Made by a program: the position numbers and the translations under genes. The notes below the pieces were generated by a model that did no database searches, was not told the DNA's origin, and worked only from the letters and a program-made list of their open reading frames with translations. This document shows positions 1 to 5,497 of a stretch of 9,233 bases of DNA, one piece after another. This DNA is from Synergistales bacterium Syner_01 (GTDB lineage Bacteria; Synergistota; Synergistia; Synergistales; Aminobacteriaceae), in contig LVBO01000225.1 in the NCBI GenBank assembly GCA_001604435.1, positions 1-9,233 on the forward strand, read 5' to 3'. How positions within the stretch are numbered: position 1 is the stretch's first letter; each line of letters begins with the position of its first letter.

Positions 1-212
1 TCGGTTCTCCCCGACTGGAAGGCGCCTTTCGCATCGCCGGGCGCGAACACATCCGCCTTCGCGAACGACATGGGCTCTCCGGTGGAATAATAGAACTCAA
101 GAGCGACGGGAGGTTTTTCCGACGGGATATACCCCACGCCGTGCGCGTCGGCCTCTTCGAGAGCGCCGAGAGTAATCGCAAGTGAAAACAACAGCAAGAA
201 AAGGCGTTTCAT
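1..212 (-). CDS. Secreted NikL-like nickel-transport accessory protein (N-terminal part, cut by left edge)
   Basis: About 70 codons are visible, starting at the ATG at 212-210. The start is supported by AAAGGA about 8 nt upstream, seen when the minus strand is read. The N-terminus is a signal peptide: MKR, then a Leu/Ala-rich hydrophobic run, with probable cleavage near EADA. The mature part begins HGVGYIP and continues with a pattern ending in VFAPGDAKGAFQSGRT. I recognise this beta-rich pattern (YxxGEPMxxAxVxVFxPG, then FQxGRT) from small secreted proteins encoded next to NikMNQO-type nickel ECF transporters, often called NikL. That family name is from memory and rests on a fragment. It lies 86 bp downstream of the DUF4198 gene on the same strand, which fits a nickel-uptake operon continuing to the left. 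A terminator-like hairpin lies between the two. The C-terminus and any membrane anchor are outside the window. Confidence 0.68.
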   Translation of the reverse strand, partial: MKRLFLLLFSLAITLGALEEADAHGVGYIPSEKPPVALEFYYSTGEPMSFAKADVFAPGDAKGAFQSGRT

Positions 213-226
213 ATCGCATTCCTTTC

Positions 227-266
227 AATAAAAGCGGCTCCGGGAGCCGAGCGGCTTCCGGAGCCG
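227..266 (-). terminator. Terminator-like hairpin between the DUF4198 and NikL-like genes
   Basis: On the minus strand a 9-bp arm CGGCTCCGG pairs with CCGGAGCCG (235-243 with 258-266). The inner part can add AGCCG/CGGCT after one mismatch. The stem is followed directly by CTTTTATT. This is a good intrinsic terminator for the DUF4198 gene ending at 299. The ribosome binding site of the next gene lies only a few bases beyond the T-run, so the hairpin may act as a partial terminator or an RNA stability element rather than a full stop. Confidence 0.6.
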
Positions 267-298
267 GACGACGCCGCCGGAAAGCGCGGCGTTTTCGA

Positions 299-1081
299 CT
301 ACTTTACCTCGAACGTCAGAACGGAGCGCAGGATACGGCTGTCGTACTCGCCGTCCTTGCCCTCGTCGGTTCTGGTCGTCCGGACGATCCAGAGCCCGGG
401 CGCGGTGATCTTCACGCGGAAGGTCCCGTCCGAGGCGCCGCCTTCGGTGTAGTACGCGTAGGTATTCTCGTCGGGCGAAAAGCCGTCGTAGGTGGCCCAG
501 ACGGGTCCGGACACGGGACGTCCCTTGAACAGCGCCTTGAAGGTCATGAAATCTCCCGGCTTGACTTCGGCCGGGTTCGTCACCGGAACGATCTCGAGCT
601 CCTGCCCCGCGACCTCGGAGAAGTTCGTGTCTCCGGGAGCGGCGTTCACGATGGCCTTGGCGAACTTGTCGTACTTGTTCACGGACGCCACTTTCAGTCC
701 CCGGGCTTCGAGTTCCTTGCGGGTTCCGAGCTTTCCGCCCTCGTTGGTTCTTCCGTAAGGAAGGGGAAGCTTCTCGCACACCACGAGCACCGCGCCCGCA
801 TGGGGAACGACGAATTCGGAGTCGATCCGAAGCTCCGCTTCGTTCCGTTCGAGCTGTATGGGCAGCACTTTCCCGCCCGAGAAAACGCCGGCCTTCATCG
901 CGCTGATGTCCTCGGCCTCTTCGGCCACGATGAACGCATGCGCCGAATGAACTTCCAGAGCCACGGTCTCCTTCTCGGCGGCGGACATCTTCATAGGCTT
1001 CAAGATGAGTTCGTGAGAGAACGCCGTTCCGGCGAACGACAGAAGCGCCAGCGTCGCGCCTATTGCAACCAGTTTACGCAT
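299..1081 (-). CDS. Secreted DUF4198 (NikK-like) nickel-transport accessory protein
   Basis: 260 residues. The start at 1081 is chosen because AAGGAGG lies about 11 nt upstream and because MRKLVAIGATLALLSF begins a clear signal peptide; in-frame codons further upstream fall in the leader. Cleavage after AFS (residue 22) would leave a mature protein beginning HELILKP, followed by the VHSAHAFIVAEEAED block. Both are typical of DUF4198, a periplasmic beta-rich family found beside NikMNQO/CbiMNQO nickel or cobalt ECF transporters and called NikK there. The exposed N-terminal His and the HxxH (H45, H48) are plausible metal ligands, by inference. The C-terminus ends TFEVK after an immunoglobulin-like segment with YAYYTEGGASDGTFRVKI. 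It is the first gene of its unit, with its own promoter and long leader. The metal could be nickel or cobalt, and no permease is in view to decide. Confidence 0.87.
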   Translation of the reverse strand: MRKLVAIGATLALLSFAGTAFSHELILKPMKMSAAEKETVALEVHSAHAFIVAEEAEDISAMKAGVFSGGKVLPIQLERNEAELRIDSEFVVPHAGAVLVVCEKLPLPYGRTNEGGKLGTRKELEARGLKVASVNKYDKFAKAIVNAAPGDTNFSEVAGQELEIVPVTNPAEVKPGDFMTFKALFKGRPVSGPVWATYDGFSPDENTYAYYTEGGASDGTFRVKITAPGLWIVRTTRTDEGKDGEYDSRILRSVLTFEVK

Positions 1082-1226
1082 TTCGTTTCGTGCCTCCTTG
1101 GAATTTCCCCGTAAAGGGGGTCCAACATATTCGGCCGTTCGATTCGGGCCGTGAAACACACTGCACGCAGGAGCGCCGCGCGCCGACGCTCCTCAAGATC
1201 TACCAACCCGATCGGATTCGTAACAC
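1082..1226 (-). promoter_or_regulatory. Long structured 5' leader of the DUF4198 unit
   Basis: About 145 nt separate the predicted start point (near 1226) from the ATG at 1081. Three stem-loops can be drawn. AGGAGCG pairs with CGCTCCT (1169-1175 with 1187-1193). CGGCC pairs with GGCCG near 1135-1155. CCCC pairs with GGGG (1107-1110 with 1116-1119), about 10 nt before the Shine-Dalgarno. I do not recognise a NiCo, cobalamin or other known riboswitch core. A leader this long in front of a metal-transport gene may be regulatory, but this is inference. Confidence 0.35.
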
Positions 1227-1230
1227 GAAT
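1216..1230. promoter_or_regulatory. Dyad ATTCGT-N3-ACGAAT at the start point of the DUF4198 promoter
   Basis: A perfect 6-bp inverted repeat with a 3-bp spacer lies just downstream of the -10 box and spans the predicted transcription start, the usual place for a repressor site. A further TTCGT half-site is at 1249-1253 inside the promoter spacer. It does not match the NikR box I know (GTATGA-N16-TCATAC) or the candidate zinc operator elsewhere in this window. The regulator is unknown. Confidence 0.35.
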
Positions 1231-1232
1231 GA

Positions 1233-1261
1233 AGTAAAACATAGCACGTTCGTTTTGTCAA
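1233..1261 (-). promoter_or_regulatory. Sigma-70-type promoter for the DUF4198 unit
   Basis: Reading the minus strand, a consensus -35 TTGACA (1261-1256) is followed by a 17-bp spacer and TTTACT (1238-1233), which matches the -10 consensus at 4 of 6 positions. The predicted start is near 1226. Its position upstream of the first gene of the unit supports it. Confidence 0.58.
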
Positions 1262-1388
1262 CCGCGTTTCAAGGTCTTTTCGAAGGGACTCCGTTTAATA
1301 ACGCTTTGCGATACGCCGAGATGTGGAAGCACGCTTCCTGAAGTTCTTCGCGGGTAGAATGCGTGCGGCAGGGCCTTGGTTCATATCC

Positions 1389-1433
1389 GTTCTTCCCCGA
1401 GCTCTCCGCGAGAGCGGAAATCGGGGGAAGAAC
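1389..1433. repeat. Large imperfect inverted repeat
   Basis: GTTCTTCCCCGA (1389-1400) is the reverse complement of 1421-1433 apart from one extra G, giving a 12-bp stem with a single bulge. Inside it, GCTCTC-CGC-GAGAGC (1401-1415) forms a second hairpin. Neither strand has a T-run next to it, so it is not a standard terminator. It may be an RNA processing element, part of a small RNA, or a dispersed palindromic repeat. Confidence 0.5.
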
Positions 1434-1466
1434 GCTACGGAAAAGCGCGCCGCCTCCCAAGAGAAA

Positions 1467-1491
1467 GCGGGGAGCGAAAAACGCTCCCCGC
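1467..1491 (-). terminator. Intrinsic terminator of the DUF3793-flavodoxin unit
   Basis: A perfect 10-bp stem GCGGGGAGCG/CGCTCCCCGC has a 5-nt loop (TTTTT on the minus strand) and is followed by TTTCTCTT. It lies 44 nt past the flavodoxin stop codon, where the unit should end. Confidence 0.8.
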
Positions 1492-1534
1492 CGCGCACGA
1501 AGCGCGCATTCCCGCTTTCGGCGAACCTCTCCCG

Positions 1535-1963
1535 CTAAAACCCCGCCAGCTTTTCACCGTAAGCCGCGCACTGCGCGAGCGCCGTTTCGTCCGGCGTTTC
1601 GTGGACGGCGAGGCCGTCGTCCAACAGGACGGCGCCGGCGGTCGTGCATCGCTCCGCCCATGAGCGCAGCCACTCTCCGTCGCCCCAGCCGTAGGAGCCG
1701 AAGACGGCGACCTTCTTTCCGCCGAGTCCCTTCTCGGCCTCCGCGAAGAACGGCTCCATCTCCGCCTCTTCGATCACCTCGGCCCCCATGGACGGCGAAC
1801 CGAAAGCGACGACATCGTACCCGGCGAGCTCCGCGACGGAACTGTTCGCCACGTTCTTGCATACGACCTCGGCTCCCGCCGAAGTCGCTCCCTTGGCGAT
1901 CTCTTCCGCCATCTTCTCCGTATTCCCCGTCCCGGACCAGTAGACGACGAGCACTTTGGACAT
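1535..1963 (-). CDS. Short-chain flavodoxin (FMN electron carrier)
   Basis: 142 residues, the usual length for a short-chain flavodoxin. The protein carries FMN and shuttles electrons in the cytoplasm, typically replacing ferredoxin when iron is scarce. The N-terminus MSKVLVVYWSGTGNTEKMA holds the first beta strand and the phosphate-binding loop SGTGNT (residues 10-15). GSPSMGAEVI (about 55-64) is the loop flanking the first side of FMN, and FGSYGWGDGEW (88-98) is the second FMN loop. The start at 1963 is supported by AAGGAGGGG about 7 nt upstream. The open frame continues far upstream, but only as Arg-rich shadow of the next gene. It lies 116 bp downstream of the DUF3793 gene on the same strand with no terminator between them, so the two are probably co-transcribed from the promoter near 2746-2773. 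Which redox partner it serves cannot be seen. Confidence 0.93.
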   Translation of the reverse strand: MSKVLVVYWSGTGNTEKMAEEIAKGATSAGAEVVCKNVANSSVAELAGYDVVAFGSPSMGAEVIEEAEMEPFFAEAEKGLGGKKVAVFGSYGWGDGEWLRSWAERCTTAGAVLLDDGLAVHETPDETALAQCAAYGEKLAGF

Positions 1964-2079
1964 GTAGAACCCCTCCTTGAAAAATGTGTATGAGTTGATC
2001 GCATCGGTCGCGCGCCGCGCGCCTCCGTGAAATGGCGCCGCGGACGCCGCCGACGAGACGGTGTTTCGACTTTCCGACG

Positions 2080-2703
2080 CTATGCCCCCAGCTCCATCGC
2101 GCCGAAGCGAAGAACAAGTTCCAGAGCCGCGTCCTGCTCGGCGCGCCTGAACGCGCCGAAGGTGTTCATGGCTTCCGCGACGTTTGCGTACACTTTCCAG
2201 TAGCCGGAAGCGATCGCGCCCCGTCCGCCGTCTTCCATGAACCCCCTGACGTCGTGCGGGGGGTACCCCAGAAACAGACCGATCTCGTGGGGAAACCCTT
2301 CGTCGAAGCGCCCCTTCAGACGCTCGATGAAGGAAACGACGGAACGATCTTCCCCGTCGTACCCCAGGGGGCGAAGAATCGAGAGGGCTTCCTCGGAGAA
2401 AAGCGTTCTTTCGAGAAGCCGCCGGTCGTAGACAAGCAGCAGCACCGCATCCTTCCGGAACGTTCCTTCTCCGGACGAGAGTGAAGGCAGTTCGGCGGCT
2501 TCGAGGCCGTAGCGCGCGATCAGCTCGTTTTTCCGTCGCTTCCAGACATGTCGAATCTCCTCGCCGTTCCGGCGTATGTTGACCAGACTGCCGCACTTCA
2601 CCCCGCGCACGACGGGAGCGGAAAAGAAAGCGAACATGAATTCGACGAAATCGTCGGCATTGCGGCTCTTCAGCAACGCCATGAACGTCTGCATGATATG
2701 CAT
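2080..2703 (-). CDS. DUF3793 family protein, function unknown
   Basis: 207 residues from the chosen ATG at 2703. An ATG four codons upstream (2715) is possible, but GGAGG lies 5 nt before the 2703 start, so that one is preferred. The family signature is clear: HEIGLFLGYPPHDVRGF (residues 139-155), then GYWKVY (167-172). The N-terminal half (residues 20-50) is hydrophobic and aromatic in the style of the family (FMFAFFSAP, then VKCGSLVNI), but no signal peptide or convincing transmembrane run is evident, so it is probably cytoplasmic. DUF3793 proteins occur mainly in anaerobes. In my recollection they are often next to flavodoxin or iron-transport genes, as here. The promoter and start-point dyad suggest metal-regulated expression, perhaps under iron limitation. 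The biochemical role is unknown. Confidence 0.87.
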   Translation of the reverse strand: MHIMQTFMALLKSRNADDFVEFMFAFFSAPVVRGVKCGSLVNIRRNGEEIRHVWKRRKNELIARYGLEAAELPSLSSGEGTFRKDAVLLLVYDRRLLERTLFSEEALSILRPLGYDGEDRSVVSFIERLKGRFDEGFPHEIGLFLGYPPHDVRGFMEDGGRGAIASGYWKVYANVAEAMNTFGAFRRAEQDAALELVLRFGAMELGA

Positions 2704-2729
2704 GAGGTCCTCCATATGCCGGATATGTA

Positions 2730-2745
2730 GTTAGCTTTATCTAAC
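2730..2745. promoter_or_regulatory. Dyad GTTAG-N6-CTAAC at the start point of the DUF3793 promoter
   Basis: A perfect 5-bp inverted repeat with a 6-bp spacer directly abuts the -10 box and is centred on the predicted start point (about 2739), a classic repressor position. The TTAG and CTAA half-sites resemble those of DtxR/IdeR boxes. The spacing differs from the canonical 19-bp box (one central base), so the assignment to an iron regulator is only an inference, helped by the flavodoxin in the unit. Confidence 0.45.
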
Positions 2746-2773
2746 ATAATACGGCGCAAAAAAAATTTGTCAA
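2746..2773 (-). promoter_or_regulatory. Strong sigma-70-type promoter for DUF3793-flavodoxin
   Basis: On the minus strand, TTGACA (2773-2768), a 16-bp spacer containing a run of eight T, and TATTAT (2751-2746). The -35 is perfect and the -10 matches at 5 of 6 positions. The predicted start near 2739 leaves a leader of about 36 nt before the ATG at 2703. Confidence 0.72.
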
Positions 2774-2797
2774 TCCTCCGGAACGATTTTTGCACGG

Positions 2798-3202
2798 CGG
2801 GAGGAGGCGAAGTACAACAAAGACGCCCGGGCAAAGACGTCCGAAGATTTTGGAAAATACGGCGAAACCGAGCCGGCCGCGTGGAGCGTTGGAACCATTG
2901 GCGCGCACATGGAGAACCGTCCGACACGCCGACACGGAGCCGGTCCCCTAAACTTCCGTAGGATTGAAGTACCGTCGGAAGGCGGAAATCATCTCGGGAG
3001 TAATTGAATTATCGGATTTTCTCGCCGTCGGCCGGACCGTTTACAGCGCTCCGGTCCGAGCCTGCGCACGGTCGTCGCAACGCACGACGCGTCCGGAAAC
3101 ACGGTGTCGCTGTATCTCCGAAAAGCACGGAATCGAGGCCGCCTCATCCTGAAAGACCTGGATACATTGGACGGCACCGCCGCCACGCGGGAACTGCCGT
3201 AA
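2798..3202 (+). pseudogene. Possible decayed coding remnant in the 2774-3209 gap
   Basis: No intact gene occupies this 435-bp gap. One plus-strand frame reads with protein-like composition on both sides of a single TGA at 3005-3007. The first part contains YNKDARAKTSEDFGKYGE and AAWSVGTIGAHMEN. The second contains TVVATHDASGNTVSLYLR and ends RLILKDLDTLDGTAATRELP with TAA at 3200-3202. Third codon positions are rich in G and C, as in the real genes, and acidic residues are frequent, unlike the Arg-rich shadows. There is no convincing start codon with a ribosome site, and I do not recognise the family. A neighbouring frame (about 2964-3055, with VIELSDFLAVGRTVYSAPV) also looks coding-like, so a frameshift is possible. 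Chance is a real alternative. Confidence 0.22.
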
Positions 3203-3209
3203 ATCGCCT

Positions 3210-4058
3210 TCAGTGCTGCTGTACCGGAACGCCCGACGCCGGATAGACATAGATCGAGGACGGGCGTTCGCTCCGTTCGACCCGCGTCGCGCGGATCATG
3301 GGGGTGGTCACGTTCTTGAGGAACCAGTCGTCGTAGAACTCCTGGAGAACGATAACCCCCTCCGCCTCCACCCACTCGCCCGGCGCGAACGAAGCGCCCT
3401 CGGGCCACTCCACCATGAGCCCGCGCACGAGGGAATCCGCCGCGCAACAGACGATCAGCATCCGGACGACGAAAAAGCGCTCGTCCGGGAGACCGCTCCG
3501 CCGCTGGACGAATCCGGCGATGCGGACCTTCAGATCGGCGAATGCTTCGGGAACGTCTTCGACGATCCGGAGCTTGGAGTCGAAGTGCGCGGCATCCACC
3601 TCGAAGAGGCCGTTTTCGGTCGGAGCGGCGCTCGTCGGTACGCCCGAGTCGATGTCGCCGACACGCATTTTTTTTAACATCGCCATCGGCTCCGTCTTCT
3701 TCCGGGGAGCGTCGAGGAAGGAGGCCGGCCCTCCCGTCGCTCCGCTAAGAAAAACCCCCTTGTTGAGTGCGATATCCTCGTGCAGTCCCTTCGGCGCCGT
3801 CGCGACGCCCAGAAGCATCGGCAGCGCGAAAAGCGCCATCCAGAAGCGGTCCCGCCGCCGCTCTCCGGAGAGGAAAAGACGGGGGAGCTGGATACAGGCC
3901 AGAAGGAAAAAGACCGAGGCGGAGGCGCCCATGAAGATGTTCAGCCTCGGATTGATGAAGTAGAGCATGTCCCCGGAGCCGAGCAGATACGCGATGTACG
4001 CCCCGTATCCGAGCAGAATAAGAAACCAGAGAGACTCGTCGGGATTCAGTCGTTTCAT
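3210..4058 (-). CDS. TIGR03943/DUF1980 family membrane protein, partner of the COG0701 permease
   Basis: 282 residues, normal for the family (YcgQ of Bacillus). Three hydrophobic segments lie near residues 10-28, 40-62 and 72-88. A soluble C-terminal domain of about 190 residues follows. Its hallmark FFVVRMLIVCCAADS (195-209) carries the adjacent cysteines C204-C205, followed by GLMVEWPEG and FAPGEWVEAEGVI, an OB-fold-like stretch. The start at 4058 has AGGAGG 6 nt upstream. The gene begins 9 nt after the stop of the permease gene, the conserved arrangement for this pair, so they surely form one operon and probably one complex in the membrane. The function is not established. The shared operator with zur-znuA points to zinc. 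The two cysteines are candidate metal ligands (inference). Confidence 0.9.
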   Translation of the reverse strand: MKRLNPDESLWFLILLGYGAYIAYLLGSGDMLYFINPRLNIFMGASASVFFLLACIQLPRLFLSGERRRDRFWMALFALPMLLGVATAPKGLHEDIALNKGVFLSGATGGPASFLDAPRKKTEPMAMLKKMRVGDIDSGVPTSAAPTENGLFEVDAAHFDSKLRIVEDVPEAFADLKVRIAGFVQRRSGLPDERFFVVRMLIVCCAADSLVRGLMVEWPEGASFAPGEWVEAEGVIVLQEFYDDWFLKNVTTPMIRATRVERSERPSSIYVYPASGVPVQQH

Positions 4059-4067
4059 GGCGTCCTC

Positions 4068-5186
4068 CTAAAGGCGCGCGATGTTGATCGCGACGCAGAG
4101 CACGAAGCAGACGGCGAACGCGGCGACGGTCAGGAAGAGCACGAAACGCTTCCTGAAGCCCTCCTGCAGCATCAGCACGTTCTTGATGTCGATCATGGGA
4201 CCGAGCAGAATGAAGGCCATCACCGCGCCGGGGGAGAACTGCCCCACGAAAGTGCGTGCGATGAACGCGTCGGCCTCCGAACAAAGCGACAACACGAAGG
4301 CCAGCAGCATCATCACAACGACGGAGACTACCTGATGCTGTCCTATTCCCGTCAGCAGATCCTTCGCGAAGGCGGTTTGAGCGAGCGAGGAGATGAACGC
4401 TCCCAGAACGAGAAAGCGCCCTACCGAGAAGAGTTCCGCGCCGGTGTGCTCCAGCACTCCTTTGGCGAGCGAGAGCGCCCTCCGCGGGGGAGTCGAGGCG
4501 CCGCCGGATGAACGGGCCGCGTCGTGGGCGTGGTTGTGTTCATGCTCATGCTCATGACGGCACGTGGAGGCGACCTCTCCGTGGTCGTGTCCGCAACCGC
4601 AGGAGCATGCGACCGACGATGCCGTCTCGGGGAGCAGCGCTTCCTGCGCGGAGAAGCATTTCGTCGCCGCCAACCCCACGACCATCGCGCCGACCATTCC
4701 CAGAACGGCCCGGACGGCGGCCGCCGCGACGTTGCCGCCGAAGGCGTAGTACGTGGAGAGCAGCACCACGGGATTCACTATCGGCGCGGCCATCATGAAC
4801 GTGATTCCCACGTGGAGCGGAACTCCCTTGCGCACCAGGCGGCGCATGACGGGAACGCTGCAGCACTCGCAGATCGGGAAGACGAACCCCAGCACGGAGG
4901 CCATCAGCAGGCCGGGGCCGGTCCTCTTCGGAAGCGCCCCGGCGAGCATCTCCTCCGTGACGAAGAACTGGATGAGCGACGAGATGAAAACGCCCAGCAT
5001 GACGAACGGCATGGCCTCCAGCACGATGCTGAGGAAAATGGTGGCGAAGCTCTGAAGAACCGGTCCGGAGACGATCTCGAGGCGCGTGCCCCGGAGAGCG
5101 GGAATCAACAGGGCCGCCGCCGCGGGAAGAGCGAAGAGGAGCCACCCCTTCATCTCCCTCGCGGAGTTGTGACGGATACTTCGCAA
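4068..5186 (-). CDS. COG0701 (DUF318/ArsP_1-type) permease with a His/Cys-rich metal-binding loop
   Basis: About 372 residues from a TTG at 5186. That start is preferred because AAAGGAG lies 8 nt before it. The in-frame ATG at 5153 (361 residues) has a Shine-Dalgarno-like GAGGGAG touching the codon, which is too close. Numbering from that ATG, about eight hydrophobic segments form two halves. The first half carries FPICECCSVPVMRRL (residues 92-106, with C95, C97 and C98) and APIVNPVVLL (123-132). The second half carries SLCSEADAFIARTF (289-302) and LLGPMIDIKNVLML (316-329). These motifs define the permease family that includes Bacillus YcgR. Between the halves (about 183-211) is a cytoplasmic or extracytoplasmic loop with C183, C185, C187 and C198 and nine His, most in alternating His-Glu repeats. 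The loop probably binds zinc or a similar metal. The substrate is unproven; the operator shared with zur-znuA favours zinc over arsenic. Confidence 0.88.
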   Translation of the reverse strand: MRSIRHNSAREMKGWLLFALPAAAALLIPALRGTRLEIVSGPVLQSFATIFLSIVLEAMPFVMLGVFISSLIQFFVTEEMLAGALPKRTGPGLLMASVLGFVFPICECCSVPVMRRLVRKGVPLHVGITFMMAAPIVNPVVLLSTYYAFGGNVAAAAVRAVLGMVGAMVVGLAATKCFSAQEALLPETASSVACSCGCGHDHGEVASTCRHEHEHEHNHAHDAARSSGGASTPPRRALSLAKGVLEHTGAELFSVGRFLVLGAFISSLAQTAFAKDLLTGIGQHQVVSVVVMMLLAFVLSLCSEADAFIARTFVGQFSPGAVMAFILLGPMIDIKNVLMLQEGFRKRFVLFLTVAAFAVCFVLCVAINIARL

Positions 5187-5257
5187 ACGAATCGCTCCTT
5201 TCGGAATCTCTCGGAATGAACGCTCGACGCGGAGGAGAGAGCGTGCGCGCGAAAAGA

Positions 5258-5286
5258 AGCGTAGCACATCTGCGAGCGGCTTGCAA
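5258..5286 (-). promoter_or_regulatory. Weak promoter embedded in the operator upstream of the permease pair
   Basis: On the minus strand, TTGCAA (5286-5281), a 17-bp spacer and TACGCT (5263-5258). Matches are poor (4 and 3 of 6), but the arrangement is the same as at the zur promoter: identical -35, identical spacing, and a -10 beginning TA and ending CT. The start point would be near 5251, leaving about 65 nt to the TTG start. An alternative pair further upstream (TTGAAC and TACGAT) cannot be excluded. Confidence 0.42.
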
Positions 5287-5291
5287 ATATG
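5265..5291. promoter_or_regulatory. Candidate Zur operator, copy 1 (permease unit)
   Basis: Left arm CACATCTGC, nine-base centre GAGCGGCTT, right arm GCAAATATG. It is identical to the copy at 6922-6948 at 24 of 27 positions, and the two following bases (TC) also match. The left arm is a weaker half-site here. Placement over the -35 and spacer would block RNA polymerase when bound. Assignment to Zur rests on the second copy preceding a Fur-family gene and znuA. Confidence 0.68.
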
Positions 5292-5414
5292 TCTTTTATC
5301 GTATTCGAGAAAACATTCTGTTCAAAAGAGGCGGCGGAAGCGCGGGAAGAGGCGATATATACCAAAGGCGCGCGGACCTGAAGGTCGCAACACCGGGGAA
5401 ACGCCGAGAAAACG

Positions 5415-5446
5415 CTGCGGGCGGAACATCCGGTTTCCGCCCGCAG
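5415..5446 (-). terminator. Intrinsic terminator after znuA
   Basis: A perfect 12-bp stem CTGCGGGCGGAA/TTCCGCCCGCAG with an 8-nt loop is followed on the minus strand by CGTTTTC. It lies 51 nt past the znuA stop and separates zur-znuA from the permease unit, so the latter needs its own promoter. Confidence 0.78.
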
Positions 5447-5497
5447 GCTGAAGAAAGAACCGGCTCGCGCCGGTCGGTCCGCGGAGGACGGGAGACG

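Larger units (their letters stand above)
1262..1534. other. Gene-poor gap with coding-like debris
   Basis: No intact gene is visible. On the minus strand, an open stretch ending at a TGA at 1269-1271 reads TREELQEACFHISAYRKA near its C-terminus. This looks more protein-like than the Arg-rich shadows around it. It has no convincing start, ribosome site or family match, so it may be the eroded end of a lost gene. The rest holds a large inverted repeat and the flavodoxin terminator, listed separately. Confidence 0.25.

Noticed and set aside
272..295. Plus-strand terminator (CGCCGC/GCGGCG then TTTT)
   Set aside because: No plus-strand gene lies upstream; noted only as an extra hairpin in the nickel intergenic region.
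182..1114. 310-codon plus-strand open frame
   Set aside because: Shadow of the DUF4198 gene, which has a signal peptide, ribosome site and family motifs on the minus strand.
1082..1226. Cobalamin or NiCo riboswitch
   Set aside because: The conserved core sequences I know for these classes are not visible; only generic stem-loops are seen.
1060..1242. 60-codon minus-strand frame in the DUF4198 leader as a leader peptide
   Set aside because: Its ATG lies upstream of the predicted transcription start and it has no ribosome site; it overlaps the real start of DUF4198.
2730..2745. Canonical DtxR/IdeR box
   Set aside because: The half-sites are similar but the spacer is 6 bp instead of 1, so it is reported as an unassigned dyad.
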